DNA from: Filosporella fistucella
Taxonomy: Eukaryota > Ascomycota > Leotiomycetes > Helotiales
Direction: 5' to 3'
Assembly: GCA_030077755.1 (NCBI GenBank)
Contig: JAQJZZ010000011.1
Span: 1,240,001 to 1,304,000 of the forward strand
Length of the DNA: 64,000 nt
Shown: positions 10,890 to 19,947 of the stretch, in pieces
How the letters are laid out: every line of letters begins with the position of its first letter
How positions within the stretch are numbered: the first letter of the stretch is position 1
Made by a program: the position numbers and the translations under genes
The notes under the pieces: model-generated
Seen by the model: only the letters and a program-made list of their open reading frames with translations
The model's database searches: none
Told to the model about the DNA's origin: nothing

Positions 10890-13035
10890 TTAGAAGGACG
10901 GCTTGGATAGGACGCGATATTCGACGTAGTCCTCCCCGTCGATATGAAGGATTTGAGCTTGGCTGACAAGTTTACCGGCAAAAGGGCCGGTCGGCTTTCG
11001 CTCGTACTTGATGCCATGGTGGTATCTGACCTCATTTTCAGAGGTTGGAACAGACTCTGGAACAGTAGCGGCTTGCTGGGCAGCCCACACTTTGTTTAGC
11101 TTTTTCATATTGTTCTTCAACTCCAATTGAGCTGCCTCTTGAATGACGGCCTCAGCTGCGGCGACCTCTTTCCGGGTTTTCTCGTTCTGACGCTCACGGG
11201 CCTCAACCTTTTCCTTCCGAAGTTTCTCAGCCAGAGCTTCAGACTCGGCTTGGTGTCGTGCAGATAATCTTTGTTCCGAGCGAGCACTATGACGAAGTTC
11301 CATCTCTGGGCTTACACGGGGTTGATAAACATTGTTGTCAAGACCTTGTTCGGCAACAATGACCTTTGCCTTCTGAGCAGCCTTAAGTTCGTTTGTCTTT
11401 CTCTCTTTCTCTGATTCTCGTTGCTCTTGGTCACGTTGTCTGAGACGACAATATTCTTTGACTTCGGGCCTGCTCAGGCCAGCAAGGTGGGATTCGAGAA
11501 TGACCTTGTCGTAATGGAGCCAAAGAGCACCAGCGCCAACTGGGAAATTGCCTTCGTAATATCGACCGTCTCGAGTGCATCGTTGAACCTTTACTCGAAA
11601 GCAATCAGTACCACTGAGAACTCCATAAACAGCATGCTTGTCTTCTAGACGAGGAGCATCCGAGTCAGCCCAATAGCCAAGAAGAACACCAGTGGGTTTG
11701 GGCTCGGTAAGTGGTGAAGACTTCGGTGTTTGGATGTCTGCTGCATTTACTGCTTGGAAGCTTGGGGTCTTGTTGAGCGATTGGCGTGGAAGGGAATGCC
11801 TGCCATTGAGTGATGGTCGACTAACACGATGAACGATTGTCTTCATGCCAGGTGTGGCCTCCTCCTCAGCAACAATAGCCCTAGCTTTCTGGACGGTCCT
11901 CAAATCGCTCTCATGGCGCTCTTCGAAATTGGTCTCCGGCTTCATGCCCGATCGAATCTTAACGTATTCTTTGATTTCTGCAGGGGTCAGAGTACGAAGA
12001 TGCTCATCGAAGATGACGCGTTCAAAAGTCACCCAACATCCTCCAGCTCCAGTTGGAGCATTGCCAATGAGCTCTTCTCCCCGGCGATTCATCCCATAGA
12101 TTCGCGTGCGCAATCTATCGTGAATGTCGATAAAACCGTAGATCACATGTTTTTCAGCATCATCTGGTTGATCCGAATCTCGCCAAACGCCGATAATAAC
12201 TCCACGGATCTTCATCGACTGCTTCGGACGCTTTGCGGATGGCTCAGTATTTGGACTACCACGCATCATCTTATTGTAACTAGCTTCGTCTAGACCATAA
12301 TTTGAAGCACGCTTTCGCTTTTGGTAAGGCGTGATGACTTCATCGTCGTCCTCGTCCTCATGTCCATCCATTAGTGCCGACGAATCAGCCATAATAGAAG
12401 GAGCGTCGACAACAATTCCCTTCTCGGTGTCTGTGCTCAATGAATTGTGTGTATCGTTGAGCGGGGTGTCGGAACTGTAAGGGTAATACAGCTTAGCATG
12501 TAATCTTAATGTTTCAACCAAAGCTTAGGTAACAGTAACCGAAAGTCCAAAAAGCAAGAGACTCAAACACGTGGCAGAGGCAGGAACGCCCGACAAAACA
12601 GTTTCTGAGTCAAAAGGATAAGATAGAAGTGGCGATGAAGAAGAAATTTAATGATAGCACGATGGAAGTTGAAGGCTTCTGTGGAGTCGCGTCACTGGAC
12701 GGCTAAATTCGTGCAACGTGGAGTACTAGAGAGTTGATGCAAAGCGAACTGAATAAAATTTGGAGATGCAAACAAGTAAGAGGCGAAAAAGCAAATCATA
12801 TTCTTAACATATTCTCAAAATATTCGTGGGTGGAAAGGGGGGCTTTGCAATGATAGGGGACTGAGTAAGCTGTTGCGGGTGAAGGATGCGCAATTTCATG
12901 ATGAAGAGCTGTAAGAGAAAAATATGTAACTAACCGTGGGGGCGAATTTCCAAGTACACTCAGACCGTCTATTTCCATACTCTCCGTACTCCTACTCGTT
13001 AACGACTCCGAGCTCGAAGAAACCAGCGCCTCCAT
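10890..13035 (-). CDS. Unrecognised nuclear-type protein with an internally duplicated domain
   Basis: Exons 12935-13035 and 10890-12474, 561 aa; a GTTAGT donor and TTACAG acceptor keep the frame. I do not recognise the family. After a Ser-rich N-terminus come an acidic run and a basic KRKR motif (possible nuclear localisation), then a ~86-residue unit at ~125-210 that recurs at ~296-381. Unit 1 has GVIIGVWRDSDQ...EKHVIYGFID...GAGGCWVTFERVIFDEHL; unit 2 has GVLLGYWADSDA...DKHAVYGVLS...GAGALWLHYDKVILESHL. Each is followed by a related helix (QKARAIVAEEE and QKAKVIVAEQG). A long charged coiled-coil-like helix (residues ~385-480) leads to the C-terminus. First in-frame ATG taken as start. The 460-base intron is long for this genome, so exon 1 is less certain than the rest. 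Confidence 0.75.
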
Positions 13036-13854
13036 TGATTCCGACGCGTTTGTGGCTATTGTGTAGTGTAAAAGGTGATGGTTGTCCAAGTGAGTGTGCT
13101 GGATGATGAGAGGACAAGTAAGTGGTGGAGAAAACGGGGTGATGAAGTAAAGGCTTATTTAAAACTGCGCTAGAGACCGCGAGCCTGCGTAGTGCAATAG
13201 AAGGAAAAGTAACTCTGGTAAAACGGTAGAACAGTGCAGCGTGCGGAATTAATTGTAAAGAGGAAGAGAAAGTCGAAGGATGAGACGCGGCAAGAATGAA
13301 GTGAAGACTTATTCAAAACCGCGCTAAATTGATCGATCCTTGCATTGGTTGTGGTTGTGGCGGAGGGAAAAGGGAGAGTCGGAGTGAATTTGGAGAATTG
13401 GCAGAATTGACGATTTAATTGAGGAGGAAAGAGAGGGCCAGCGACACGATAGACTTATGTAAAACGACACTAAGTAATCGGCAATGATTTGAACCTAATG
13501 GAACCTCAGGTATGGCATGGTGTGTAAGGTAAGGTATGATACCTACCTTATGATATGTGTACAGTAGGTACGGGCCAGGTCAGGTACTTTTCTACCTACT
13601 ATCGAAACGTCCATCTTTCATCACTTTGACGGCAGTGCTGATAAGTCAGGTCTTGCGACCATACATATCTACCCTACCCTTACGCACAGGCTATTACCAT
13701 ACCTACTATGCTTTAATTGAGTATATTATGTTTGTCAACCTGCAGGTAACCGACACTCGAATTTTCTCGGCCCCAAGCTTTCCAAATGCTAAATACAGAT
13801 AGCCCGCTTTAATCTAAGTCCAACCCAATGCAGAGAGCTAAAGCCTTCACATGC
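13036..13854. promoter_or_regulatory. Upstream region of the duplicated-domain gene, carrying a ~150-bp imperfect repeat
   Basis: About 800 bases between this gene's start and the stop of SEN54. It contains three spaced copies of a 22-base core (listed separately). Around 13520-13600 TACCTACC/GGTAGGTA-like words pile up, including a small dyad AAGGTATGATACCTACCTT. No ORF here is credible. Confidence 0.5.
13151..13472 (+). repeat. Three imperfect direct repeats spaced ~150 bp
   Basis: Cores at 13151-13172, 13305-13326 and 13451-13472 follow the pattern AGRCTTATTYAAAACYGCGCTA. Copies 1 and 2 differ at three of 22 positions; copies 2 and 3 at five. Each is preceded by purine-rich sequence with GAGGAAGAG- or GAGGAGGAAAG-like words, so the whole ~150-base unit appears to be an old tandem duplication. 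Function unknown; position upstream of a gene is compatible with a regulatory role. Confidence 0.6.
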
Positions 13855-15240
13855 CTATTTACGACCTCTGCCTCTTCCTCTGCCTCTCCCTCTGCCACGA
13901 CCACCTCTTATCGCGCCACCGCCTCGCTTGGAACCTTGCCCGTTATTGCCTTGGTCAAATCGCTCATACATGATCTCTTCTCCAAAAGCACCTTCGCCTA
14001 AGCGCAAATAGCTGATTACTCCTTGATCAATTACCGCCAACACAACATTTCGCCAACCGTGCTTCAATCTCGGGTAAGTCTTTGAAGGCCCTTTCAACTC
14101 AACATTCGGGGGATCCCATGGCGTGCTTTCCAACAAAGAAGTAATTTGTGTCATTGTCGGCACTGGGCTTGATCGTGCGTCCACAATTGCAATTCGAAAA
14201 TCTGGCGATCCAGGATTGCTCTTGGCGAAAGTAGGTAGCCTACTAGGCTTCCACAAAAAAAACACTACTCGGTACGGATCTTCAGGAGGTGGTGCTGGGC
14301 AGGAAGGAATTTCTGATGGTTTATGTCTTGGAATAATAGCAATTTGACGATAAATAGTGTTGTATGATCTGTACAAGCCTGCCCTCACCAACGGGCCATG
14401 GGGAAGATGTTCAATGTCCCTCTCCCCGAAGAATTTGCCAAAGAGCCAGGTGAATATGCTTTGCGACTCGGAGGGTGGCTCGACTGATTTCTTGTAAACT
14501 TGCTTCTTCCCAGCTTTCGTGGGATCCCACTCTGGAGCTCTGAAAACAACGTAGCCCATCCGCTTGAGATTTGCATAGACAGTATATCTTTCCAAACTAA
14601 CTTTGCCCTTTTCGCCATCTTTGCCAATCAGCAAAGAGTATGCGGCTTGCAAGCTCATTGAAAATGCTTCGTCTTGTTCCTCTTGCTCAGCCATATCGGA
14701 TTTTCGCTCGTGCACCTGCTCGTCAGAATTCATGCCAGTATAAGAGCAGCGGGAAGGCCACCACAAGTCGAGATTTCCGCGCTCTACGAGATAGAGCGCC
14801 TCTTCCGGTAATAGCCATAGTAATGGACTTTTCTTCCCTGTGTTCATCTTTCCAATGGACTTGAAGAGGGGGCCTTTCGGTGCTTCCACAAGGACGATAT
14901 GATCATCATCAAGCCCTTGCGCCCAATCCTCCGTAAAAACCTCCGCTCTGCTCAGTCCTTCATCTCCATAGTAGTAGGCTCGATTGTCTTGTTTCGATGT
15001 GTGCACTCGTGTATAGCTAAGCGCATCGTGCATAGCCTGTCTACTGGCTGCTAATATGCCATCTTGGTGCTTCGTGCCATGCGGCTCGAAATCCTTTTCT
15101 CCTCGTTTTGGGAGCTGACCCGATTTTGAGGTCAAGGCTGCGAGAAAGCGGAAATCTTGTGTTTCGTCATCGGGATCGTTGTCTTCATTTGATTGTGGAT
15201 TGAAAGAAGGCAATTGTGCTTCCTCATCGATGTCTGCCAT
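13855..15240 (-). CDS. SEN54: tRNA-splicing endonuclease subunit Sen54
   Basis: Single exon, 461 aa. Sen54 is a structural subunit of the heterotetrameric tRNA splicing endonuclease (Sen2-Sen15-Sen34-Sen54) that cuts introns from pre-tRNAs. The conserved N-terminal domain is present around residues 55-250: LAASRQAMHDALSYTRVHTSK, then PLLWLLPEEALYLVERGNLDLWW, then SLERYTVYANLKRMGYVVFRAP. The remaining half is less conserved with a divergent endonuclease-like C-terminal fold. The last 20 residues are a run of RG dipeptides (RGRGRGRGRGRGRK), an RNA-binding or arginine-methylation type tail. An intron-containing tRNA gene lies 430 bases upstream. Confidence 0.92.
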   Translation of the reverse strand: MADIDEEAQLPSFNPQSNEDNDPDDETQDFRFLAALTSKSGQLPKRGEKDFEPHGTKHQDGILAASRQAMHDALSYTRVHTSKQDNRAYYYGDEGLSRAEVFTEDWAQGLDDDHIVLVEAPKGPLFKSIGKMNTGKKSPLLWLLPEEALYLVERGNLDLWWPSRCSYTGMNSDEQVHERKSDMAEQEEQDEAFSMSLQAAYSLLIGKDGEKGKVSLERYTVYANLKRMGYVVFRAPEWDPTKAGKKQVYKKSVEPPSESQSIFTWLFGKFFGERDIEHLPHGPLVRAGLYRSYNTIYRQIAIIPRHKPSEIPSCPAPPPEDPYRVVFFLWKPSRLPTFAKSNPGSPDFRIAIVDARSSPVPTMTQITSLLESTPWDPPNVELKGPSKTYPRLKHGWRNVVLAVIDQGVISYLRLGEGAFGEEIMYERFDQGNNGQGSKRGGGAIRGGRGRGRGRGRGRGRK

Positions 15241-15668
15241 TTTGGTTTTTTCGGTGGTGTGAAAAAGCTATCGTCATTGAGCCTTCCAAAAAATCCTTTC
15301 AGCCTCGCGATGGCTGAGTGTCGCTTGAAGTTTACTTTCCGCTAACAGCTAGAGCTCTTGCAGTTCAGCTATGGGTGCGTGCTCGGAGTCCAGAAGTCCT
15401 TTTTCAATAGCTACCTAGGCAGCTGAGCCAATTTGTATAACCTTGTCACCTCACCTACAATGAGCTCTAAGCTTGACAACATGACCTATGGATTAAGCAG
15501 ATAGAAATTATATCATGGCTTCAAGTCGGCCTCTCCTCTGGGACGCGGCGACTGGCCCCGCCACCCAGCCCAGCTCAGCCACTAATAGCTCCACCCAAGG
15601 GTTTTGAAATCTTTTTCCACCATAATGCAGGTTATTATTACTAAATAAGGTGCCTCGACTTCATTCAA
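15241..15668. promoter_or_regulatory. Shared upstream region of SEN54 (-) and tRNA-Leu (+)
   Basis: 428 bases. Contains the SEN54 5' leader. The tRNA is transcribed from internal A and B boxes, so no external promoter is expected. Nothing else recognised. Confidence 0.5.
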
Positions 15669-15772
15669 GGAGGTCTGGCCGAGTGGTTAAGGCGCTGTGT
15701 TTAGGTCCTCCGAGAGGAGACTCAAACGATCCGCAGTGAGAAATCGCGCAGGTTCGAATCCTGCGGCCTTCA
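15669..15772 (+). tRNA. tRNA-Leu(UAG) with 25-base intron
   Basis: A full cloverleaf can be drawn. The acceptor stem GGAGGTC pairs with GGCCTTC (G-U pairs allowed) and A73 is the discriminator. The D arm is GCC-GAGTGGTTAA-GGC, the anticodon stem CTGTG/CGCAG, the loop TTTAGG+C gives anticodon TAG, and the T arm is GCAGG-TTCGAAT-CCTGC. The intron, 15706-15730, sits one base 3' of the anticodon, the canonical place. Box A (TGGCCGAGTGG) starts at 15676 and box B (GGTTCGAATCC) is at 15751-15761. A T-run follows at ~15780. The 11-base variable arm is at the short end for leucine, but the anticodon and D-arm sequence fit tRNA-Leu. It decodes CUA and other CUN codons depending on wobble modification. 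Confidence 0.93.
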
Positions 15773-16901
15773 AGATTACATTTTTGGATATAGTTTTATT
15801 CTTTTGACTCTTATTTTTTCACTGGAGGTCACTTCTGGGTTATTTTTCGGCCATAGTGGGGTCAGGCGTTGTGAGGGAGAGCTTATCGTACCTTTTTATT
15901 GCGTAGCGAGGGCTTGCTTGTGCCATATACCTAGGTACTTAGCCGTGCAAGGAGTACCTCAAGTGCCGCTCTGCTCACCGCGTGCAATTGACTCATGGCG
16001 CTACCCAGGGCTGCGAAGCACATTGTTATACAGTCAAGCCTGGTCGCCGATTAATATGTATCACAAATCCAGAGTTTACCTTCGAGCTCAAACTTGAGCA
16101 CGCCATCTGGGGTGGGCATTAGTTTTTACTGACTGTCTAGACTTCAAGATTGTCACGGCTGTGTGCCCGAAGTCAAGACTTTGTTACAATCTACTCAGAG
16201 GCAGTTACGGGCTCTCTTCGTGGCTCTAGCAATTGTCCCCTTTCGGGAAGCTGCCCAAGTACAGTAGCAAGACGTAAATGGGTGTTTCGTGTCTTAACCA
16301 GCCTATTTTTTTCCCACACGCCGTCAGTGCTCTGCTAGCTAGCTAGCTATGAAATACTACTGCTGTCTCCTTCCTTGAGTCTCAAACTGCCATCGCTGAG
16401 TTACAGTCAGTTCTACGGGACAGCCTGCCCAACATTGACAAATATCAACCTGCCTCAAGACTTACTGGCTCATAGATTTCTGTTGCGTCACTCAAATTGA
16501 AAGTACAGAGTAAGGAGCAACTGTTTGTAGTACTTTCGAAATGATATGATCTGAAATTTATTGGGTATCGTGGCTCTCATTATCAATTGAGTACTTCATA
16601 CAAGATTTGATCTCATATCATGGCCATGATCATCCGTCATATACAACATGAAGGTGTATCTTCAACGCCTTGAAATGCAGCCATAATTATTCTGCATTTC
16701 ATCCTTCCTATCCCAAGCCATATCCACGCCATAAGACAGGCTCGATGGCCAGCCCCACCGTAACGCCAAAGCTCAAAAGATTGCCTCCCTAGACGCGATT
16801 GCCTCTAATTTGCTTCGCTCAACTCGTTCAAGATACTCGAAGCGAATTGACTTAATTCTTTGTTCTGTAATAACTTATGATGCCAGATTGAGGAAAAGCT
16901 T
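15773..16901. other. Gene-free interval between tRNA-Leu and the arrestin gene
   Basis: 1.1 kb. Holds a short CTAG microsatellite (GCTAGCTAGCTAGCT near 16335) and open frames without family resemblance (15804-16097, 16150-16338). It includes the 3' flank of the arrestin-like gene. Confidence 0.45.
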
Positions 16902-18209
16902 TCATTCAATCACCATTTTTCTTTGGCCCCCGACCATCGTCCAACCCAATGCTCTCAAGGCGTCTTTGTCGCTTGCCCGTACTATTGTGCAAGCTGGCAA
17001 CATGGGATTGTGGGGATCGACATGTGAAGCGTCCTTTGCAGCTTGTTCAATTGCATCCATTTCTTCCTTGCAATCTTGCTGATCGAGAGGGCACACCACG
17101 ATTGGTTGTCTGAGTACAATGTCTCTAGCTGCTGACATATGTGCCTGATATTGTCAGAAATTACTCAACATGAATTCATACAACTTACTTTGATAATTAG
17201 GAAGAATTCAATTTTGTAAAGGGTTCCTGTTGTGGTGAAAGAATTGACCGAGTACATAGGAAAAGCAGCTTTTCCTCGACGAACAATCCCCTCTGGGTCG
17301 CGGAGCTCCTTGGATGGAAACACAAGCCCTAAATTTGTGAAATATCCAGCTTCCGGCATCCTGACCCCAACTGTCTGAGTGTGCTTTGCTATGCGATTGA
17401 CCTTTTTCGTTGGTTCATCACCCTCGGGGTTATATGTGATTTCCTCTTCTATGCCAATTGTAATTTTCTGTATCATGACTTTCTTTGCTTTGTTCATCCA
17501 ATCCTTATTTGGCGATAGCTTGATGTAAACACTCACAGGATCCAAAGGGCCGTACGACCAACGTGGTAATGAAATTCCAAGCGTCACCAAATGATCCGAC
17601 GTCTTTTCTGCAGCTTCTGGCCGATTGTACATCCCGAAGGTTGAAAGAGTATCATACCGTTGTATTGGCACCGGAAATGCAAACTTCTTCTGATCCTGTC
17701 CCTGCTGAACCGTTACCACTAATTCGTAAAACGTCTCCGCTGTTCGACTAGGAAGTTGTAATGATGCTGGAGGTATCCTTCTATTACTCTCCTCGCCTCC
17801 TCTCCCGAATGGTATGAATAATACGAATGGCAAGTCCATCAACACAACACTTTCAGACTCCTTCCCAGCCGGACATCTAAACAGTAGTAATTCCTTTCCC
17901 ACAACATCTGTTGTCTCTCGCCTCGGTGTCCCAAGGTGCTTTTTGGCTATTGATTCCGCCGACGGGTGTATAGTTTCTCGTCGTTGTAGACATATTCGCA
18001 CGAGGGAAATCGCAACCGGCGCAGATATCCCAGTGAGGGGTCTGATTTCAACCTTGCCTTCTATACGAGGCTGAGCACAACAACGTCAGCGAAAGATCAG
18101 ACATCGACATCAGAGTGAAGGGATTACTTGCCAGAGTAGCTGAGATGCCTGGATAGCCCACCAGGAAATTACTATTTGGCGGCCCCGAGACTCTGACGAA
18201 TGCAGCCAT
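16902..18209 (-). CDS. Arrestin-like domain protein
   Basis: Three exons, 18132-18209, 17189-18070 and 16902-17144, giving 400 aa. The first intron (18071-18131) is a GC-AG intron (CTG|GCAAGT). Splicing there creates ATLPRIEGKVEIRPLTG, a typical arrestin N-domain start, whereas any GT donor nearby breaks the frame. The centre shows a beta-rich arrestin N/C-domain pattern: FAFPVPIQRYDTLSTFGMY, then SYGPLDPVSVYIKL, then a C-terminal domain through VNSFTTTGTLYKIEFFLIIK. Fungal arrestin-related proteins act as adaptors for ubiquitin-dependent endocytosis of transporters or in pH sensing. No PPxY ubiquitin-ligase-binding motif is evident, so the partner is unknown. It diverges from the cyclophilin gene. 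Confidence 0.85.
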
Positions 18210-18774
18210 CTTCTTGCCCCGGGCTGCTGGCGCTACCGCGCGGTTTGCGCCAAGATGATACTGTTGTCGACAAACCGGGAGCCCTTATTGCGAACTAGAG
18301 AACATATGGGATTCAAAGCTGTAAGATGCGCGGGTGTTGAAAAATGTCGAATGTTGGAGTAGCTCGTCGTCACCATATAAGCAAGCAAAGCAAGGCTCAC
18401 CCCAGCTGCCGTTGTTTGCTTGGTTCAGGTTGGGGTCGTAAGGTCGTCGTGAATTAGGTATTCAACGGGCACAGTTATCCGTTGATGATAATTGGGAAGA
18501 TCTACAGGCAAAACAACCGTTTTCTCGGTTTTTCTTTGTCCTCAAGCTACAAAGAACGATCAAGGGCGTTTGGAGATTCTCTCCGAGTTCAAGGCATGGA
18601 TATCGCTTATGCTGCCTGGACTTTCAGATGCTTTCGGGGAGCAACCACTTAGCGCCTTCGATAGCGGGGCAGCCCACTCCCGTTTGTTTATTCACTCCTT
18701 CAGCCCTACCTTAAAACATTCCTCGACACTAAGAACGATGCGCAACATTATTCACAGGGACCAAGTACATCAAC
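18210..18774. promoter_or_regulatory. Divergent promoter region, arrestin-like / cyclophilin
   Basis: 565 bases between two divergent starts. An open frame at 18492-18806 overlaps the cyclophilin start but is not protein-like. No specific element recognised. Confidence 0.45.
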
Positions 18775-19315
18775 ATGTCAGTGACTCTTCATACGAATCT
18801 CGGTGACATCAAAATCGAAGTATTTTGTGAGAGTGTGCCCAAAACAGCAGAGGTAATCTCCACCCAATCCTTCGTGAAACTGATCAAATCTGACAAACCA
18901 TCAGAATTTCCTCGCGCTTTGCGCCTCCGGATACTACGATGGCTCCCTATTCCATCGATTGATTCCTCATTTCATGATTCAGACTGGAGCTCCACCTTCT
19001 CAACCCAAGGGCGGTGTATCAATCTGGGAAGAGCCATTTGTGGACGAAATTCGACCTGCCCTTCGACACAACGCACGGGGGATTATAAGCATGGCGAACA
19101 AAGGTCCAGCAACGAATGGTAGCCAATTCTTTATCTGCTTCGATAAGGCACCACATTTAGATGGCACGAATACTGTGTTTGGCCATATCCTCGGTGATGA
19201 CAGTTTGGCAACTCTTGCGAAAATGGAGGCAATCGAGGTGGACAAGAAGAATCGGCCGAAGGAGACAATCAAGATTGAGAAGGTGACGGTGCATGCAAAT
19301 CCTCTGGCTGGATGA
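18775..19315 (+). CDS. cyp10: Cyclophilin, PPIL3 type peptidyl-prolyl cis-trans isomerase
   Basis: Exons 18775-18852 and 18905-19315, 162 aa. The sequence is a minimal cyclophilin domain: MSVTLHTNLGDIKIEVFCE, then NFLALCASGYYDGSLFHRLIP after the junction, then FMIQTG, then NKGPATNGSQFFIC, then HLDGTNTVFGHI. The catalytic R in FHRLIP and the F/Q residues of FMIQ are kept. The short length and start match the PPIL3/cyp10 group, which is found associated with spliceosomes. The loop after FMIQTG reads APPSQPKGGVSIW rather than the more usual DPTGTGRGG, a mild local divergence. The 52-base intron is phase 0. Confidence 0.92.
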
Positions 19316-19947
19316 GAGATCATAGTCTACAATACTCGGATCTTCGGCCATGCAACCAAGGATGAGGACTGCAAAGTGCTTTCCATGCTCACAATCTACG
19401 CTAACTTGGCTATGGTTATACTCGAGATCGCCAAAACAAAGATGAATTTTGGTGCTGAGGCCGATTAATGTAATTACAACAGGAATATACCGCGGGAAAT
19501 GACTGTGGCTGCAACATGAATGTTGTTGAGCCAGACGATGACTATCAGCGTCGCCGTCAATCAGTTTTGAATCAGTATGAAGTCCGGAGGGTCAAAGAAT
19601 TCTTCTATGAATCAAGTGAAATGAGCCTACCAAATAAATTAAGAGCATTTCATGTTCACCGTGCTGAATCCGCAGCCTTGCATGTCATTCACATAGCCCC
19701 AGGGAACACTCTGCTACACAAGGATGTAAATCATGTCTTTGGCATTCTACCTCCATACCAATATAGTCGTTGCCTGCTGTCAAGTGGCTCTCCACAAGCA
19801 AATTTACTCCTGTCGCCAAACTCCAAGGCCATTTGTAAGAAATCACCATCCCAAACTCCGATCATTATGCAAAACCGGCACTAGAAGTATTCCCCATCAG
19901 ACTAGCTTCAGCTCGAATTTACGCATGCCTTTAAAGGTTGTTCCTCA
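19316..19947. other. Convergent 3' region between cyclophilin and LCB3-like gene
   Basis: 632 bases. The plus-strand open frame 19516-19884 begins with charged residues but quickly loses protein-like character and resembles nothing I know. No RNA gene seen. Confidence 0.45.
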
